The position numbers and the translations under genes are program-made. The notes below the pieces were generated by a model. It was not told the DNA's origin. It made no database searches and saw nothing but the letters and a program-made list of their open reading frames with translations. Below are positions 8,914 through 16,297 of a stretch of DNA of 64,000 nucleotides, in pieces; position 1 is the stretch's first letter, and the number at the start of each line of letters is the position of its first letter. Source of the DNA: a virus. Where the stretch lies: the IMG/VR virus record IMGVR_UViG_3300046096_000464, positions 1 through 64,000 of that record, one strand, 5' to 3'.

Positions 8914-9087
8914 ATGCCAGAACAACATCCAGAATTGCTAACCGAAATATTGCCATCACACCCATTACCAATTCCTCAGCCAGAATTGCTGACAGAAGTA
9001 CTGTCCACTTCTCCACATAAACGTAAGTATTGCACACCAATGATCATTAATGATGACACAGAAAGTTGCGAAAGTTGTAACGTTTAA
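8914..9087 (+). CDS. nrdA-c: Candidate free-standing NrdA C-terminal redox tail peptide
   Basis: 57 residues from ATG 8914. The end, NDDTESCESCNV, is a textbook NrdA swinging-arm tail (a Cys pair at the extreme C-terminus that shuttles electrons from thioredoxin or glutaredoxin), which nrdA-b lacks. The front is a duplicated low-complexity linker (PELLTEILPSHP then PELLTEVL). It is separated from nrdA-b by 63 bases including a TGTGTTAAAAT box and a stop. Either the tail works in trans or this is a relic of a C-terminus severed by rearrangement. Confidence 0.7.
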   Translation: MPEQHPELLTEILPSHPLPIPQPELLTEVLSTSPHKRKYCTPMIINDDTESCESCNV

Positions 9088-9114
9088 AAGGTATTAGGTA
9101 ATATAAATCCCACT

Positions 9115-9140
9115 AAATCCCACTAAATTTAGTGGGATTT
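9115..9140 (+). terminator. Hairpin between nrdA and nrdB
   Basis: AAATCCCACTAAA pairs perfectly with TTTAGTGGGATTT (13-bp stem, no loop bases needed beyond the centre). It lies after the nrdA tail and just before the AT palindrome at 9147-9164. Confidence 0.6.
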
Positions 9141-9146
9141 ATTAAA

Positions 9147-9164
9147 ATTATTAAATTTAATAAT
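9147..9164. repeat. AT palindrome ATTATTAAATTTAATAAT (reference copy)
   Basis: An 18-base perfect palindrome 3 bases before the nrdB ATG. Full or core copies occur at 13723-13739, 19267-19283, 26354-26367, 30077-30090, 30144-30155, 33627-33640, 35071-35084, 38431-38443, 38881-38894, 39153-39166, 44763-44779, 45211-45224, 47364-47377, 52836-52853, 55106-55121, 56547-56564, 58667-58682, 60365-60379 and 61934-61951. Many lie 2-10 bases before an ATG where no Shine-Dalgarno is obvious, others just after stop codons. Confidence 0.85.
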
Positions 9165-9167
9165 AAC

Positions 9168-11231
9168 ATGTCAGTAATAAATTTAGACAACTCAATCGAC
9201 TTCACGAAGCAAACTCAATTTTTCGATCAACAATTAAATTTACAACGATACGATAAGTATAGATATCCTCTGTTACATCAACTATACAAGACTCAAAAAT
9301 CATACTTTTGGAGTCCGACGGAGATAACATTACAGAAAGACAAAATAGACTATTCAAACTTGACCGAACAAGAAAAATTTATTTACACATCCAATTTAAA
9401 ATATCAAATTTTGTTAGATAGTGTGCAATCTAGAAGTACATTGTTAGCATTTTTGCCATTTGTATCTCTACCAGAATTAGAAAAAAATATAATTATTTGG
9501 GGATTTTTTGAGACTATTCATTCGGAATCATATACTCATATCATTGAGAATGTATATAATAAGCCATCTGAAATTTTTGATAATATTCTGAATATTCCAG
9601 AAATAGTAGAGCGAACCAAACAAGTCACTAAATATTATGATGAGTTTATTGATTTTTCTAGTAGTTGGAATACCTCTAGTATAAAGACATTATTAGTAGA
9701 CGGTAATGTTACCGCTAATCAAACATTATTAGAATTAAAACGTTCATTATATCTAGCTATAGTGAATGTGAATATCTTAGAAGGTATTAGATTTTATACA
9801 TCATTCGCTTGCTCATTTGCCTTTGCAGAAAATGCTAAAATGATTGGTTCTTCTGATATTATTAGTTTAATTGCCAGAGACGAAGCATGTTATACCACTG
9901 GACATGAAGCTTTGACGGATACTGGATGGAAACTAATTGAAGATATTACAAAAGAAGATAAAGTGGCACAATACACCAACAATAATGCAGTAGAATTTGT
10001 TCACCCCACTGCTATTATTAATAAACAATATATTGGTGATGTATATCAATTTATAGACGATTCCGGCAGAATTGAACAAATTGTTACTGCCGATCATCGA
10101 ATGGTGTGGCGTGAGTTATTTACAGGCAGAATGAAAGAATCGGTAGCAGCTACCACTAATTTTACATCAAGTAAGGCAATTGTGGTTAGTGGTATAGTTT
10201 TAGCAGGAGCAGTAGAATTAAGTCCTATAGAAATTTTAAATATATACACTGAATATTGTGGTACTGTTTTAGAAGTATTAGAACATAAATTAAAGGTGGA
10301 GTTTAATGTAAAAAATGAGACTAATTGGAGTAAATTGGGTAGATCTTTAGTTGCATTAGGAATTAGTTACGATTACTATATTACATATAAAACTGGAGTA
10401 TATACCATAACTTGCGAGATACCAACAGCTTCTTTACAAAAATATTTTAGTTGGGTGAATATCCAGGGTAAGTCTACATTATGGGCACAAAATTTAATAA
10501 ATTTATGTAGGGCGTTGAATGGTAACAAATCTTGTATGTCTTCCGTTCCTGGTAAGTTTAAATTTACTATCAATCATACTAAGAGTTTGAAAAAGTTACA
10601 ACAAGTGTTTGCTATTAGTAATTGGAAAATATATCATACTCACCCGTCAAAAAAATATGTTGGGTATAATATTAACGTATTGACTACTAGAAATTCTCAT
10701 ATTACTTCAAAAACAGAGAAGGTTAAACAAAATTATAGTGGCAAGGTTTATTGTTTATCTGTTCCTTCTGGTGCATTTTTTGTTAGATATAATGAAAAGG
10801 TTTCAGTTGGGGGCAATTGTCATACTCGACTTACTGAAACTATTATTAAGAATTGGCAAGCTGGTGAGGATAAAGATATTCTTAATATTATTAAAGAAGA
10901 AGAACAATTGGTATATACTATGTTTGATCTAGCAGTAGCGGCGGAAATAGAGTGGGCAGAATATCTTTTCAAAAATGGTAGTATATTGGGGTTGAATGTA
11001 GAACTATTATCACAATATATTAAATTTGTGGCGAATCGTAGACTTAAAGCGATCAATATGAAGCCACTGTATGACGATGTTTCTGTCAAGAATCCTTTGC
11101 CCTGGATCGATAATTATCTGAAGTCTTCTAATATAAGTGTCGCGCCACAAGAAACGGAGGTCTTATCATACCAAATTGGTAATATTGACAAAAATATAAG
11201 TGAAGGGCAATTCAGTAATTTTGAATTGTAA
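9168..11231 (+). CDS. nrdB: Ribonucleotide reductase small subunit with intein
   Basis: 687 residues from ATG 9168, placed just after the AT palindrome; an upstream in-frame GTG at 9132 lies in the terminator hairpin and is less likely. Di-iron ligands are visible: ETIHS (Glu, His), LEGIRFY (Glu) and ARDEA|CH (Glu, His). The tyrosyl-radical subunit would pair with the NrdA fragments. An intein occupies residues 241-550, between the Glu and His of the last ligand motif, so only spliced NrdB can bind iron. After it, CHTRLTETIIKNW to the FSNFEL C-terminus is normal extein. Confidence 0.93.
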   Translation: MSVINLDNSIDFTKQTQFFDQQLNLQRYDKYRYPLLHQLYKTQKSYFWSPTEITLQKDKIDYSNLTEQEKFIYTSNLKYQILLDSVQSRSTLLAFLPFVSLPELEKNIIIWGFFETIHSESYTHIIENVYNKPSEIFDNILNIPEIVERTKQVTKYYDEFIDFSSSWNTSSIKTLLVDGNVTANQTLLELKRSLYLAIVNVNILEGIRFYTSFACSFAFAENAKMIGSSDIISLIARDEACYTTGHEALTDTGWKLIEDITKEDKVAQYTNNNAVEFVHPTAIINKQYIGDVYQFIDDSGRIEQIVTADHRMVWRELFTGRMKESVAATTNFTSSKAIVVSGIVLAGAVELSPIEILNIYTEYCGTVLEVLEHKLKVEFNVKNETNWSKLGRSLVALGISYDYYITYKTGVYTITCEIPTASLQKYFSWVNIQGKSTLWAQNLINLCRALNGNKSCMSSVPGKFKFTINHTKSLKKLQQVFAISNWKIYHTHPSKKYVGYNINVLTTRNSHITSKTEKVKQNYSGKVYCLSVPSGAFFVRYNEKVSVGGNCHTRLTETIIKNWQAGEDKDILNIIKEEEQLVYTMFDLAVAAEIEWAEYLFKNGSILGLNVELLSQYIKFVANRRLKAINMKPLYDDVSVKNPLPWIDNYLKSSNISVAPQETEVLSYQIGNIDKNISEGQFSNFEL
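9888..10817 (+). other. NrdB intein, 310 aa
   Basis: Starts CYTTGHEALTDTGWKLIEDI, carries a block-B-like TADHRMVW, and ends YNEKVSVGGN followed by Cys-His of the extein. Its length exceeds a mini-intein by about 150 residues but no clear LAGLIDADG dodecapeptide is visible, so the endonuclease domain is divergent or decayed. Confidence 0.9.
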
Positions 11232-11257
11232 TTATTGTTCATAAATCACTATAGAAA

Positions 11258-11345
11258 AGAGCAATTATGGAGTTGCTCTGATTAACATGCTCTGAGAGGG
11301 GTGTAGAATGCTGTGTAACGCACAGAAATTATAAATAAGATTATT
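11258..11345 (+). promoter_or_regulatory. Hairpin, repeat module and late-type promoter
   Basis: AGAGCAA/TTGCTCT hairpin (11258-11279), then the repeat core at 11304-11322 and a perfect T4-type late promoter box TATAAATA at 11330-11337, 25 bases before the next ATG. It terminates nrdB and likely drives the following two genes. Confidence 0.55.
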
Positions 11346-11362
11346 ATTATCAAAATATAAAA

Positions 11363-11824
11363 ATGATCAAAGAATTGATGAAGATCAAAGATCTAACAGA
11401 ATTTGAATGCGATTGTGAAGGGGTTAGAGACAAACTATTCAATACTCCAGAATTATTGACAATAACAGAACTGATTTATTTTTTGAGGATGTCTAATAAT
11501 TTAGATTACTGGATCACTGGTACTCATTATGCAGTGATGAAATTAGTATCTTTATTAAGAATGCTCGAACCAGTTTATGGGGTATATAAGGAACAAGATA
11601 AAGAAAAAAATAGAATTATCACTAGTATTTGTTTAAATTTTATTAGCAGCGAGAAGGGGTCATTACAGTATGCTGCATTGGATTTGGTAGAGGCTGGGAT
11701 TTGTGCGGAGTATCAACCAATCGTTGATTTATTCCCCGTTATTGAGAAAATAATTATTGGTGACAGACATACCTCCAAATATGTATTATCTCATTTAAAA
11801 TTAATTAAGGATTCGCATATATGA
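11363..11824 (+). CDS. Hypothetical helical protein, 153 aa
   Basis: 153 mostly helical residues, with an N-terminal FECDCEGVRDKLF segment and no membrane helix. A late-type promoter lies 25 bases upstream, and the stop overlaps the next ATG by 4 bases (ATGA). Its job may therefore relate to the structural-looking downstream protein. Family not recognised. Confidence 0.65.
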   Translation: MIKELMKIKDLTEFECDCEGVRDKLFNTPELLTITELIYFLRMSNNLDYWITGTHYAVMKLVSLLRMLEPVYGVYKEQDKEKNRIITSICLNFISSEKGSLQYAALDLVEAGICAEYQPIVDLFPVIEKIIIGDRHTSKYVLSHLKLIKDSHI

Positions 11825-12384
11825 GAGAATTAGTAGAATCAGTTAAAGTATTTTATCTACTAACAGAAAGTGGAGATAGACCACCATCCAGTGAGATAGA
11901 ACACGACGAAAAGAATAAACATTTGAAAACAAAATTAACAAAATACGCATATTCATCTAAGTATAACCACCCAAATCATTTTTCTCCAGATTATTCAGGG
12001 ACATTTCATGGTGTATCTTGGAATACAGATCATGACACTGAAAAAATGGATAAAAACCAAAAAATAGGAATTGTACAAGATGCCATACACTTACAAAAAC
12101 ATTTTGTAAAAAATGTAGCAAAACCTGGCGATGTGCTACGAAGTATACCAGATGAAGATGATGATGGCGAAGGTGGTAATAAACGCGGAAAACTATATCA
12201 AAAAGTTGGTTTTGGTAAATTAGGAAATAGAACTTCTCAGTATGGAATAATTAAACAACATCCTCATGACCACGATGACGAAACTAAACGAGGACAACAT
12301 TATCTACATCCGTTAGAACACGAAGAAATAGAATTGTCTCGAAAAAAATATTACGAAGAACGTGCAAAAAATGGCACCAAATGA
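11821..12384 (+). CDS. His/Asp-rich protein, paralogue of 61126-61929
   Basis: 187 residues sharing an ordered set of motifs with the 267-residue protein 49 kb downstream: an opening MREL/MRKL..FY.L, a P-S-x-Y-H/N-x-D-YSG block, GD-V-RS with an acidic stretch, GEGGNKR/GEGNKR, QYGI-K, KRG and YLHPLEH. Many His, Asp and Lys residues suggest a metal- or nucleic-acid-binding protein, but no known fold is evident. The first ~20 residues resemble a leader (LVESVKVFYLLTESG) and could be a processed head-targeting peptide; that is speculation. Confidence 0.7.
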   Translation: MRELVESVKVFYLLTESGDRPPSSEIEHDEKNKHLKTKLTKYAYSSKYNHPNHFSPDYSGTFHGVSWNTDHDTEKMDKNQKIGIVQDAIHLQKHFVKNVAKPGDVLRSIPDEDDDGEGGNKRGKLYQKVGFGKLGNRTSQYGIIKQHPHDHDDETKRGQHYLHPLEHEEIELSRKKYYEERAKNGTK

Positions 12385-12393
12385 GTGCCATTT
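12369..12393 (+). terminator. Terminator hairpin
   Basis: AAATGGCAC pairs with GTGCCATTT around the stop codon at 12382-12384. It faces the convergent lysin gene and probably serves both strands. Confidence 0.6.
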
Positions 12394-12420
12394 AATAATT
12401 TAAGTGCAATTGGACGCACA

Positions 12421-12846
12421 TCACCCCCCATAAACCCAACGACGATTATCCCCTAAATCTAGATGAGTGAAAACACTACTATCACCTACGCCACCAATCC
12501 ATGTTTTAGATAATTTTTCGGTTACGTCACGAGGATTTACCCCAGAAATAATAATATCTACAGCATGTCCTTCAATATGTTTACTAAATCTAGCACCATT
12601 AACGGCACGATTAATGGCAGGTGGTCTATACCAACTGGTAATTGTAATAGAACGATCTTCAAAGTCCGAACGAACATCTTCCAATGCAGTAGCAATGCGT
12701 ATAATGTTGCGAGTAATAGTTTCATTTTCAGGGATTCTAGTACCACCTTTGGTGGCTTCCGCCCAAGTAAAATGTGGACTTTCTAGAGATATTGGAGCAT
12801 CTAATGCTACAATTTTAGATAATCCTGGTACTTTAATTGTTTTCAT
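12421..12846 (-). CDS. M15-family peptidase, putative endolysin
   Basis: 141 residues. SWYRPPAINRAV then SKHIEGHAVDI and VFTHLDLG are the signature of Peptidase_M15_3 (D-Ala-D-Ala carboxypeptidase-like) enzymes; zinc ligands are predicted at His90, Asp97 and His128. The expected activity is cleavage of peptidoglycan stem peptides. No signal peptide is present, so release would need a holin, or it may be virion-associated. It is the only minus-strand gene in this section, and its TATAAATATTCATG-like start region fits late expression. Confidence 0.85.
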   Translation of the reverse strand: MKTIKVPGLSKIVALDAPISLESPHFTWAEATKGGTRIPENETITRNIIRIATALEDVRSDFEDRSITITSWYRPPAINRAVNGARFSKHIEGHAVDIIISGVNPRDVTEKLSKTWIGGVGDSSVFTHLDLGDNRRWVYGG

Positions 12847-12998
12847 GAATATAAATATTATTTTTTAGTACGATATTATTTATCTCAACTAAAAAATACT
12901 TTTATCTTCACAAAATTACTAGACCTAATATTTCTTCAATAATCACAAGAAAAATTTGGACACACATTTAAAATAAATATTATAAATTAATTAAAAAT
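12847..12998. promoter_or_regulatory. AT-rich divergent promoter region
   Basis: 152 bases, nearly all A+T, between divergent genes. On the minus strand an ATAAATATTCATG-type box abuts the lysin start; on the plus strand AAATAAATATTATAAATT lies about 20 bases before ATG 12999. No repeat module is present. Confidence 0.4.
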
Positions 12999-13358
12999 AT
13001 GAAGACCAGTTCTGGTAAGGCCAAGGGGCGTGGATTTCAGCAAGATATTAGGGATGTAATATTAGAAGCATTTCCCACACTAGAACCCGACGATGTGAAA
13101 TCTACAGGTATGGGACAACAGGGCGAAGATATACAACTCTCCCCCCAAGCCAGAAGACTTTTTCCCTATAGCATCGAAGCGAAGCGGCACGAAAAATTAT
13201 CAATACCTGCGTGGTGGAGACAGACTATCACCAATATCAAAGAAAATACTAATCCGGTATTGATCTTTAGACAGTCTAGACAGAAAGCATTGGTGGTAAT
13301 AACCTTAGATCATTTTATGGAATTAGTTAAAGAAAATTACGAACTAAAAAACAGATAA
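12999..13358 (+). CDS. PD-(D/E)XK-like nuclease, phage Holliday-junction-resolvase type
   Basis: 119 residues. GRGFQQDIRDVIL (helix with Gln/Asp), GEDIQLSPQARRLFPYSIEAKRHEK (Asp...Glu-x-Lys active site) and the AWWRQT segment match small phage endonucleases of the restriction-like fold. Such enzymes act on branched DNA or DNA ends; the exact substrate is inferred only from family. Basic N-terminus; no membrane segment. Confidence 0.7.
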   Translation: MKTSSGKAKGRGFQQDIRDVILEAFPTLEPDDVKSTGMGQQGEDIQLSPQARRLFPYSIEAKRHEKLSIPAWWRQTITNIKENTNPVLIFRQSRQKALVVITLDHFMELVKENYELKNR

Positions 13359-13387
13359 ATAAAGATATAACCACTCAATAAATCATT

Positions 13388-13639
13388 ATGTCAAGCAAAG
13401 CAGAAAAGATTGTTACTATTATCGAATATTATAAAATCAAATCAGAAACATTTCCAGCGACAGATGTAGAAGAAGTTGTTGAATTGCGTAAGCGCGTTGC
13501 CGAATTGGTGAAAGAGTCTGACGAAATCCAAGCAGTTATTGATAAATATAACAAAGAAGTAGTTGAGGTTCCAGTAGAAGTGGTAGAACCAGTCGCAGTA
13601 CCACCCAATCCTTATGTCATTAAATATCCAACATTGTAG
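13388..13639 (+). CDS. Small acidic hypothetical protein
   Basis: 83 residues: a helical N-terminal half with coiled-coil-like spacing (EEVVELRKRVAELVKESDEI), then a Val/Pro/Glu-rich stretch (VVEVPVEVVEPVAVPPNP). It follows the nuclease gene by 29 bases with an AAATAAAG spacer. Function unknown. Confidence 0.6.
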   Translation: MSSKAEKIVTIIEYYKIKSETFPATDVEEVVELRKRVAELVKESDEIQAVIDKYNKEVVEVPVEVVEPVAVPPNPYVIKYPTL

Positions 13640-13890
13640 TGATGATAATTAATTACAATGGGGGGGGGGGTAATATCATGCTCTAGCTATCACACATCCT
13701 TTGCGGAGGATGTTTAACGAATTTATTAAATTTAATAATGACCTTCTAATTGATTTTAGAAGGTCATTATTTTTATGATTTGACACTAGTACTCATATTT
13801 ATAGTTTTTGTGCGTTGTAGAGCATTTTAGCGATGTCTGGCAATACATTAATAACTGTGTTATAATGATTATATAGTTTATATTAATAAA
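13640..13890. repeat. Composite intergenic module, reverse copy, plus promoter
   Basis: Non-coding. In order: an 11-base G run (13660-13670), a CATCCT/AGGATG hairpin, an AT palindrome (13723-13739), terminator AATGACCTTCTAA/TTAGAAGGTCATT (13737-13768), a minus-strand TATAAATA box (13796-13803), the reverse module core (13811-13829), and a plus-strand promoter TGGCAA-17-TATAAT (13838-13866). It is the clearest complete copy of the module on the reverse strand. Confidence 0.75.
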
Positions 13891-13956
13891 ATGATTCATT
13901 ACGATCCTATAGTAAATTTATATCAGGTAACATGGGAAGCACCAATTAAATTTTAA
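13891..13956 (+). pseudogene. Internally deleted homing endonuclease, 21 codons
   Basis: The frame MIHYDPIVNLYQVTWEAPIKF joins the family's first ~12 residues (MIHY...NLYQ) directly to its last residues (TWDAPIMF). Promoter and leader match the intact copy at 35782. A single deletion has removed about 210 codons. The 42 bases that follow, before rnh, hold nothing recognisable. Confidence 0.7.
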
Positions 13957-13998
13957 TTTAATACTAGCCTAAATATTTGATACAAGCTGATTAAAATT

Positions 13999-14508
13999 AT
14001 GAGTATTTTATGCGATAGTAATCAATTTTTGATAGGAATCCTGATTAATCAACAACAATATGACACAATAGATGTAGATTATGTAAGAAATCAATATATT
14101 AATCGATTGCAGAATTATTCTGCACATTTCTATAATTATGGGTCAGTAATTTTATGTTTTGATAATAATAATTACTGGCGGAAGGACGTGTTTCCTTATT
14201 ATAAGTATAGTAGAAAGGAAGATCGGAAAAAATCGACAATCGACTGGTCAAAAATATTTAATGACATCAATATGATTAAACAGGCATTAAAAAATACTTC
14301 ATATTCCGTAATGGAAGTAGATGGTGCCGAAGCCGACGATATTATTGCAGTTATCTCAAAACACGAATATATTAATAATACTAGCACTATGATTATCTCT
14401 GGTGATAAAGATTTTGTCCAGTTATTAAAGTATCCAACAGTTAGTATTTATAATAGTCAGAAAAATATTTTATTAAAGGGAAAAATTTGTGAAAACCAAT
14501 TTTTATGA
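13999..14508 (+). CDS. rnh: RNase H / 5'-nuclease, N-terminal part (split rnh)
   Basis: 169 residues of the PIN-like half of T4 RNase H: MSILCDSNQF (first Asp), VILCFDNNNYWRKDVFPYYK, VDGAEADDIIA and TMIISGDKDFVQLL give the acidic metal-binding residues. The frame ends at 14508, just before the helix-three-turn-helix half, which continues in another frame from 14489. In T4 the enzyme removes RNA primers and gp32-guided flaps. Here activity needs two polypeptides, a frameshift, or correction of a sequencing error. Confidence 0.85.
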   Translation: MSILCDSNQFLIGILINQQQYDTIDVDYVRNQYINRLQNYSAHFYNYGSVILCFDNNNYWRKDVFPYYKYSRKEDRKKSTIDWSKIFNDINMIKQALKNTSYSVMEVDGAEADDIIAVISKHEYINNTSTMIISGDKDFVQLLKYPTVSIYNSQKNILLKGKICENQFL

Positions 14509-14848
14509 TCAAGAACAATTGAGTGAACTACTATCATTACATATAGCTAAAGGTGATCGCAGTGATGGTATACCTAATATTCATTCAGATGACAATACAT
14601 TTGTTGATAAAATAAGACAGGTTCCTGTAACCAAAAAAATTCTAAGTAAATTTCATATAGACCCTGAGCAATATTGTCAGGATTGTGATATAATAGATAA
14701 TTATCGGAGAAATAAATTATTAATAGATTTCTCTATGATTCCAGACGAGATAGAACAGACTATCTTAGAGGAATACAAAAAGACTAAAAAGCCAAAATTA
14801 CTAAAATCAAAAACATATGACTTCCAAAAACATAAATCCAGCATCTAA
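14489..14848 (+). CDS. rnh: RNase H / 5'-nuclease, C-terminal part
   Basis: 119 residues beginning with GTG 14489, 20 bases inside the upstream frame and in the +1 frame. LLSLHIAKGDRSDGIPNI is the conserved H3TH DNA-binding segment of T4 RNase H. AAAGGGA lies 8 bases before the GTG and could act as a ribosome-binding site, favouring independent translation of a second subunit over a dead gene. The stop overlaps the next gene by 32 bases. Confidence 0.8.
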   Translation: MKTNFYDQEQLSELLSLHIAKGDRSDGIPNIHSDDNTFVDKIRQVPVTKKILSKFHIDPEQYCQDCDIIDNYRRNKLLIDFSMIPDEIEQTILEEYKKTKKPKLLKSKTYDFQKHKSSI

Positions 14849-15368
14849 TGATCTGCTATTCCCAGAAATATTTGCTAAAATTTCTAAAGTAGTAGGGAAT
14901 AAAAAAAAAGCAGACCTAATTACAGAATTTCGCAATTCTGTTCATGGAGATGCCTTAAAAACGTTAGTATTATTGATCTATAATCATGAATTGAAATTTC
15001 GTTTACCAGAAGGAGAACCACCCTATACTCCTAATGTAGTCCCTATTGGCACCGATCATTCTCGGTTATTGGTAGAACACCGAAATTTATATCGATTTAT
15101 AGTTGGTGGTGCCCCTCAACTATCTCAAAATAAAATTGAAATGCTGTATATCGAATTATTAGAATCTCTACATGAATCAGAATCAGATCTGCTGATCCGA
15201 ATTTTCAATCGGTCATTTGATACTATCTGGAAAGGTACTCGCAAGTATGTCATTCCATTTGATGCTATTAAATTAGCATTTCCTGAGATCCAATGGAAAG
15301 AACCTCCACTTAAAGAGCGATTAATTGACGCAGAAATTATTCGAGATTACTCACCAGAATCTGTATGA
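14817..15368 (+). CDS. Conserved T4-type cyanophage protein (DUF6433-like)
   Basis: 183 residues. The pattern LPEGEPPYTPN (near residue 64) and an N-terminal LLFPEIFAKI helix match my recollection of a protein conserved beside rnh in T4-type cyanophages, annotated DUF6433. Mostly helical and without catalytic motifs. It overlaps rnh and is co-translated with it, suggesting a replication-associated accessory role (inferred from position). Confidence 0.6.
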   Translation: MTSKNINPASNDLLFPEIFAKISKVVGNKKKADLITEFRNSVHGDALKTLVLLIYNHELKFRLPEGEPPYTPNVVPIGTDHSRLLVEHRNLYRFIVGGAPQLSQNKIEMLYIELLESLHESESDLLIRIFNRSFDTIWKGTRKYVIPFDAIKLAFPEIQWKEPPLKERLIDAEIIRDYSPESV

Positions 15369-15381
15369 TTTCCTAAATTTG

Positions 15382-15422
15382 TGCTATAATAAAAGAAGAA
15401 AGATATAGATATCTTTCTTCTT
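15382..15422 (+). promoter_or_regulatory. Extended -10 promoter with perfect palindrome
   Basis: TG-C-TATAAT (TATAAT 15385-15390) is followed at once by AAGAAGAAAGATAT (15393-15406) and its complement (15409-15422), a 14-bp stem with a 2-base loop. Transcripts would begin inside the hairpin; it could be a leader structure, an operator or a terminator for the upstream gene. Confidence 0.5.
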
Positions 15423-15453
15423 TCCCCCAAAATTATTAATTCTAATAAAACAA

Positions 15454-16293
15454 ATGACCCCAGACTTAATGTTGGATGAATTGCTGAGAATTACTCAGTA
15501 CAATAAAGATAACGGTATTGTTGATGTTAGTATATTAGCAGATAGTATTAGTGAACATGGGGATAGAATTACATCATTTTTACTGCATAGATTTGCGAAA
15601 GGGCATTGTCAAGCGGAATTGAATAAATCAAGAACTGTTGCTAATAATAGCTTTTCTTCTCGTGCGGTAAATAAACAGAAATTTATTGATAATATTGTTG
15701 CGGATTGTTATATTCCCATCTGGACATCAGATCGTCCTGGTATGGTTGGTGATATAATAGTAGATCGGAAGCAAATAGATGACTTAAATTCTTCTTACCT
15801 CACTAAGATGTATAGTGATATTGAATATATAAAAAATAATTATAGTGGTATACACAAACAAGACACTAATTCGCAATTAGATGGTTATGCCAGAATCCCT
15901 ATTATTGTAACCTCTACTAATTTCCCATATTTCTTCAGGTTACGTTGTGCAGATGGAGTAAAGCCAGAATTTAGAAGGATTGCTTTAATTATGGAAGAAT
16001 TATTTAACAATTCTTCCCCAAAATTGACTGATTGGCATCTCCCTTGGATAAAACCAGAAGAAGAGTCGATGAACTTGGGGGACAAGTTGACTATGTGTGC
16101 CGCTCGTAGTGCATGGCTGAGTTATTCCAATCACAATAAGCAATGTTCTATAGATGCTGCTAAAAAATTAGTTGATAAGTTGATTGGGTCTAAGCACTAT
16201 AGCGTTTTCGATCATGCTGCATATGTCGATAGTGGTAGAGTTGGGGGTATATATAAAGGTTGGCGTGAACATAGACAATTAATTTTATATTAA
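15454..16293 (+). CDS. thyX: Flavin-dependent thymidylate synthase
   Basis: 279 residues. HRFAKGHCQAELNKSRTVANNSFSSRAV corresponds to the ThyX region normally reading RHRxxSxNxxSxR, followed by the usual P.W..-.PGM; the C-terminal AARSAWLSYSNH, HYSVFDHAAYV and YKGWREHRQ segments are conserved in phage ThyX. It methylates dUMP using methylene-THF and FAD for dTMP supply, fitting the nearby ribonucleotide reductase. The signature is degenerate (RHR became KSR), so activity deserves testing. It has its own promoter and is followed after 4 bases by nblA. Confidence 0.85.
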   Translation: MTPDLMLDELLRITQYNKDNGIVDVSILADSISEHGDRITSFLLHRFAKGHCQAELNKSRTVANNSFSSRAVNKQKFIDNIVADCYIPIWTSDRPGMVGDIIVDRKQIDDLNSSYLTKMYSDIEYIKNNYSGIHKQDTNSQLDGYARIPIIVTSTNFPYFFRLRCADGVKPEFRRIALIMEELFNNSSPKLTDWHLPWIKPEEESMNLGDKLTMCAARSAWLSYSNHNKQCSIDAAKKLVDKLIGSKHYSVFDHAAYVDSGRVGGIYKGWREHRQLILY

Positions 16294-16297
16294 AAAA

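Noticed and set aside
9132-9167. GTG start for nrdB
   Set aside because: It falls in the terminator hairpin and adds residues not found in NrdB; ATG 9168 follows the palindrome as in other genes.
12467-12868. Plus-strand frames opposite the M15 lysin
   Set aside because: Antisense to a gene with clear zinc ligands.
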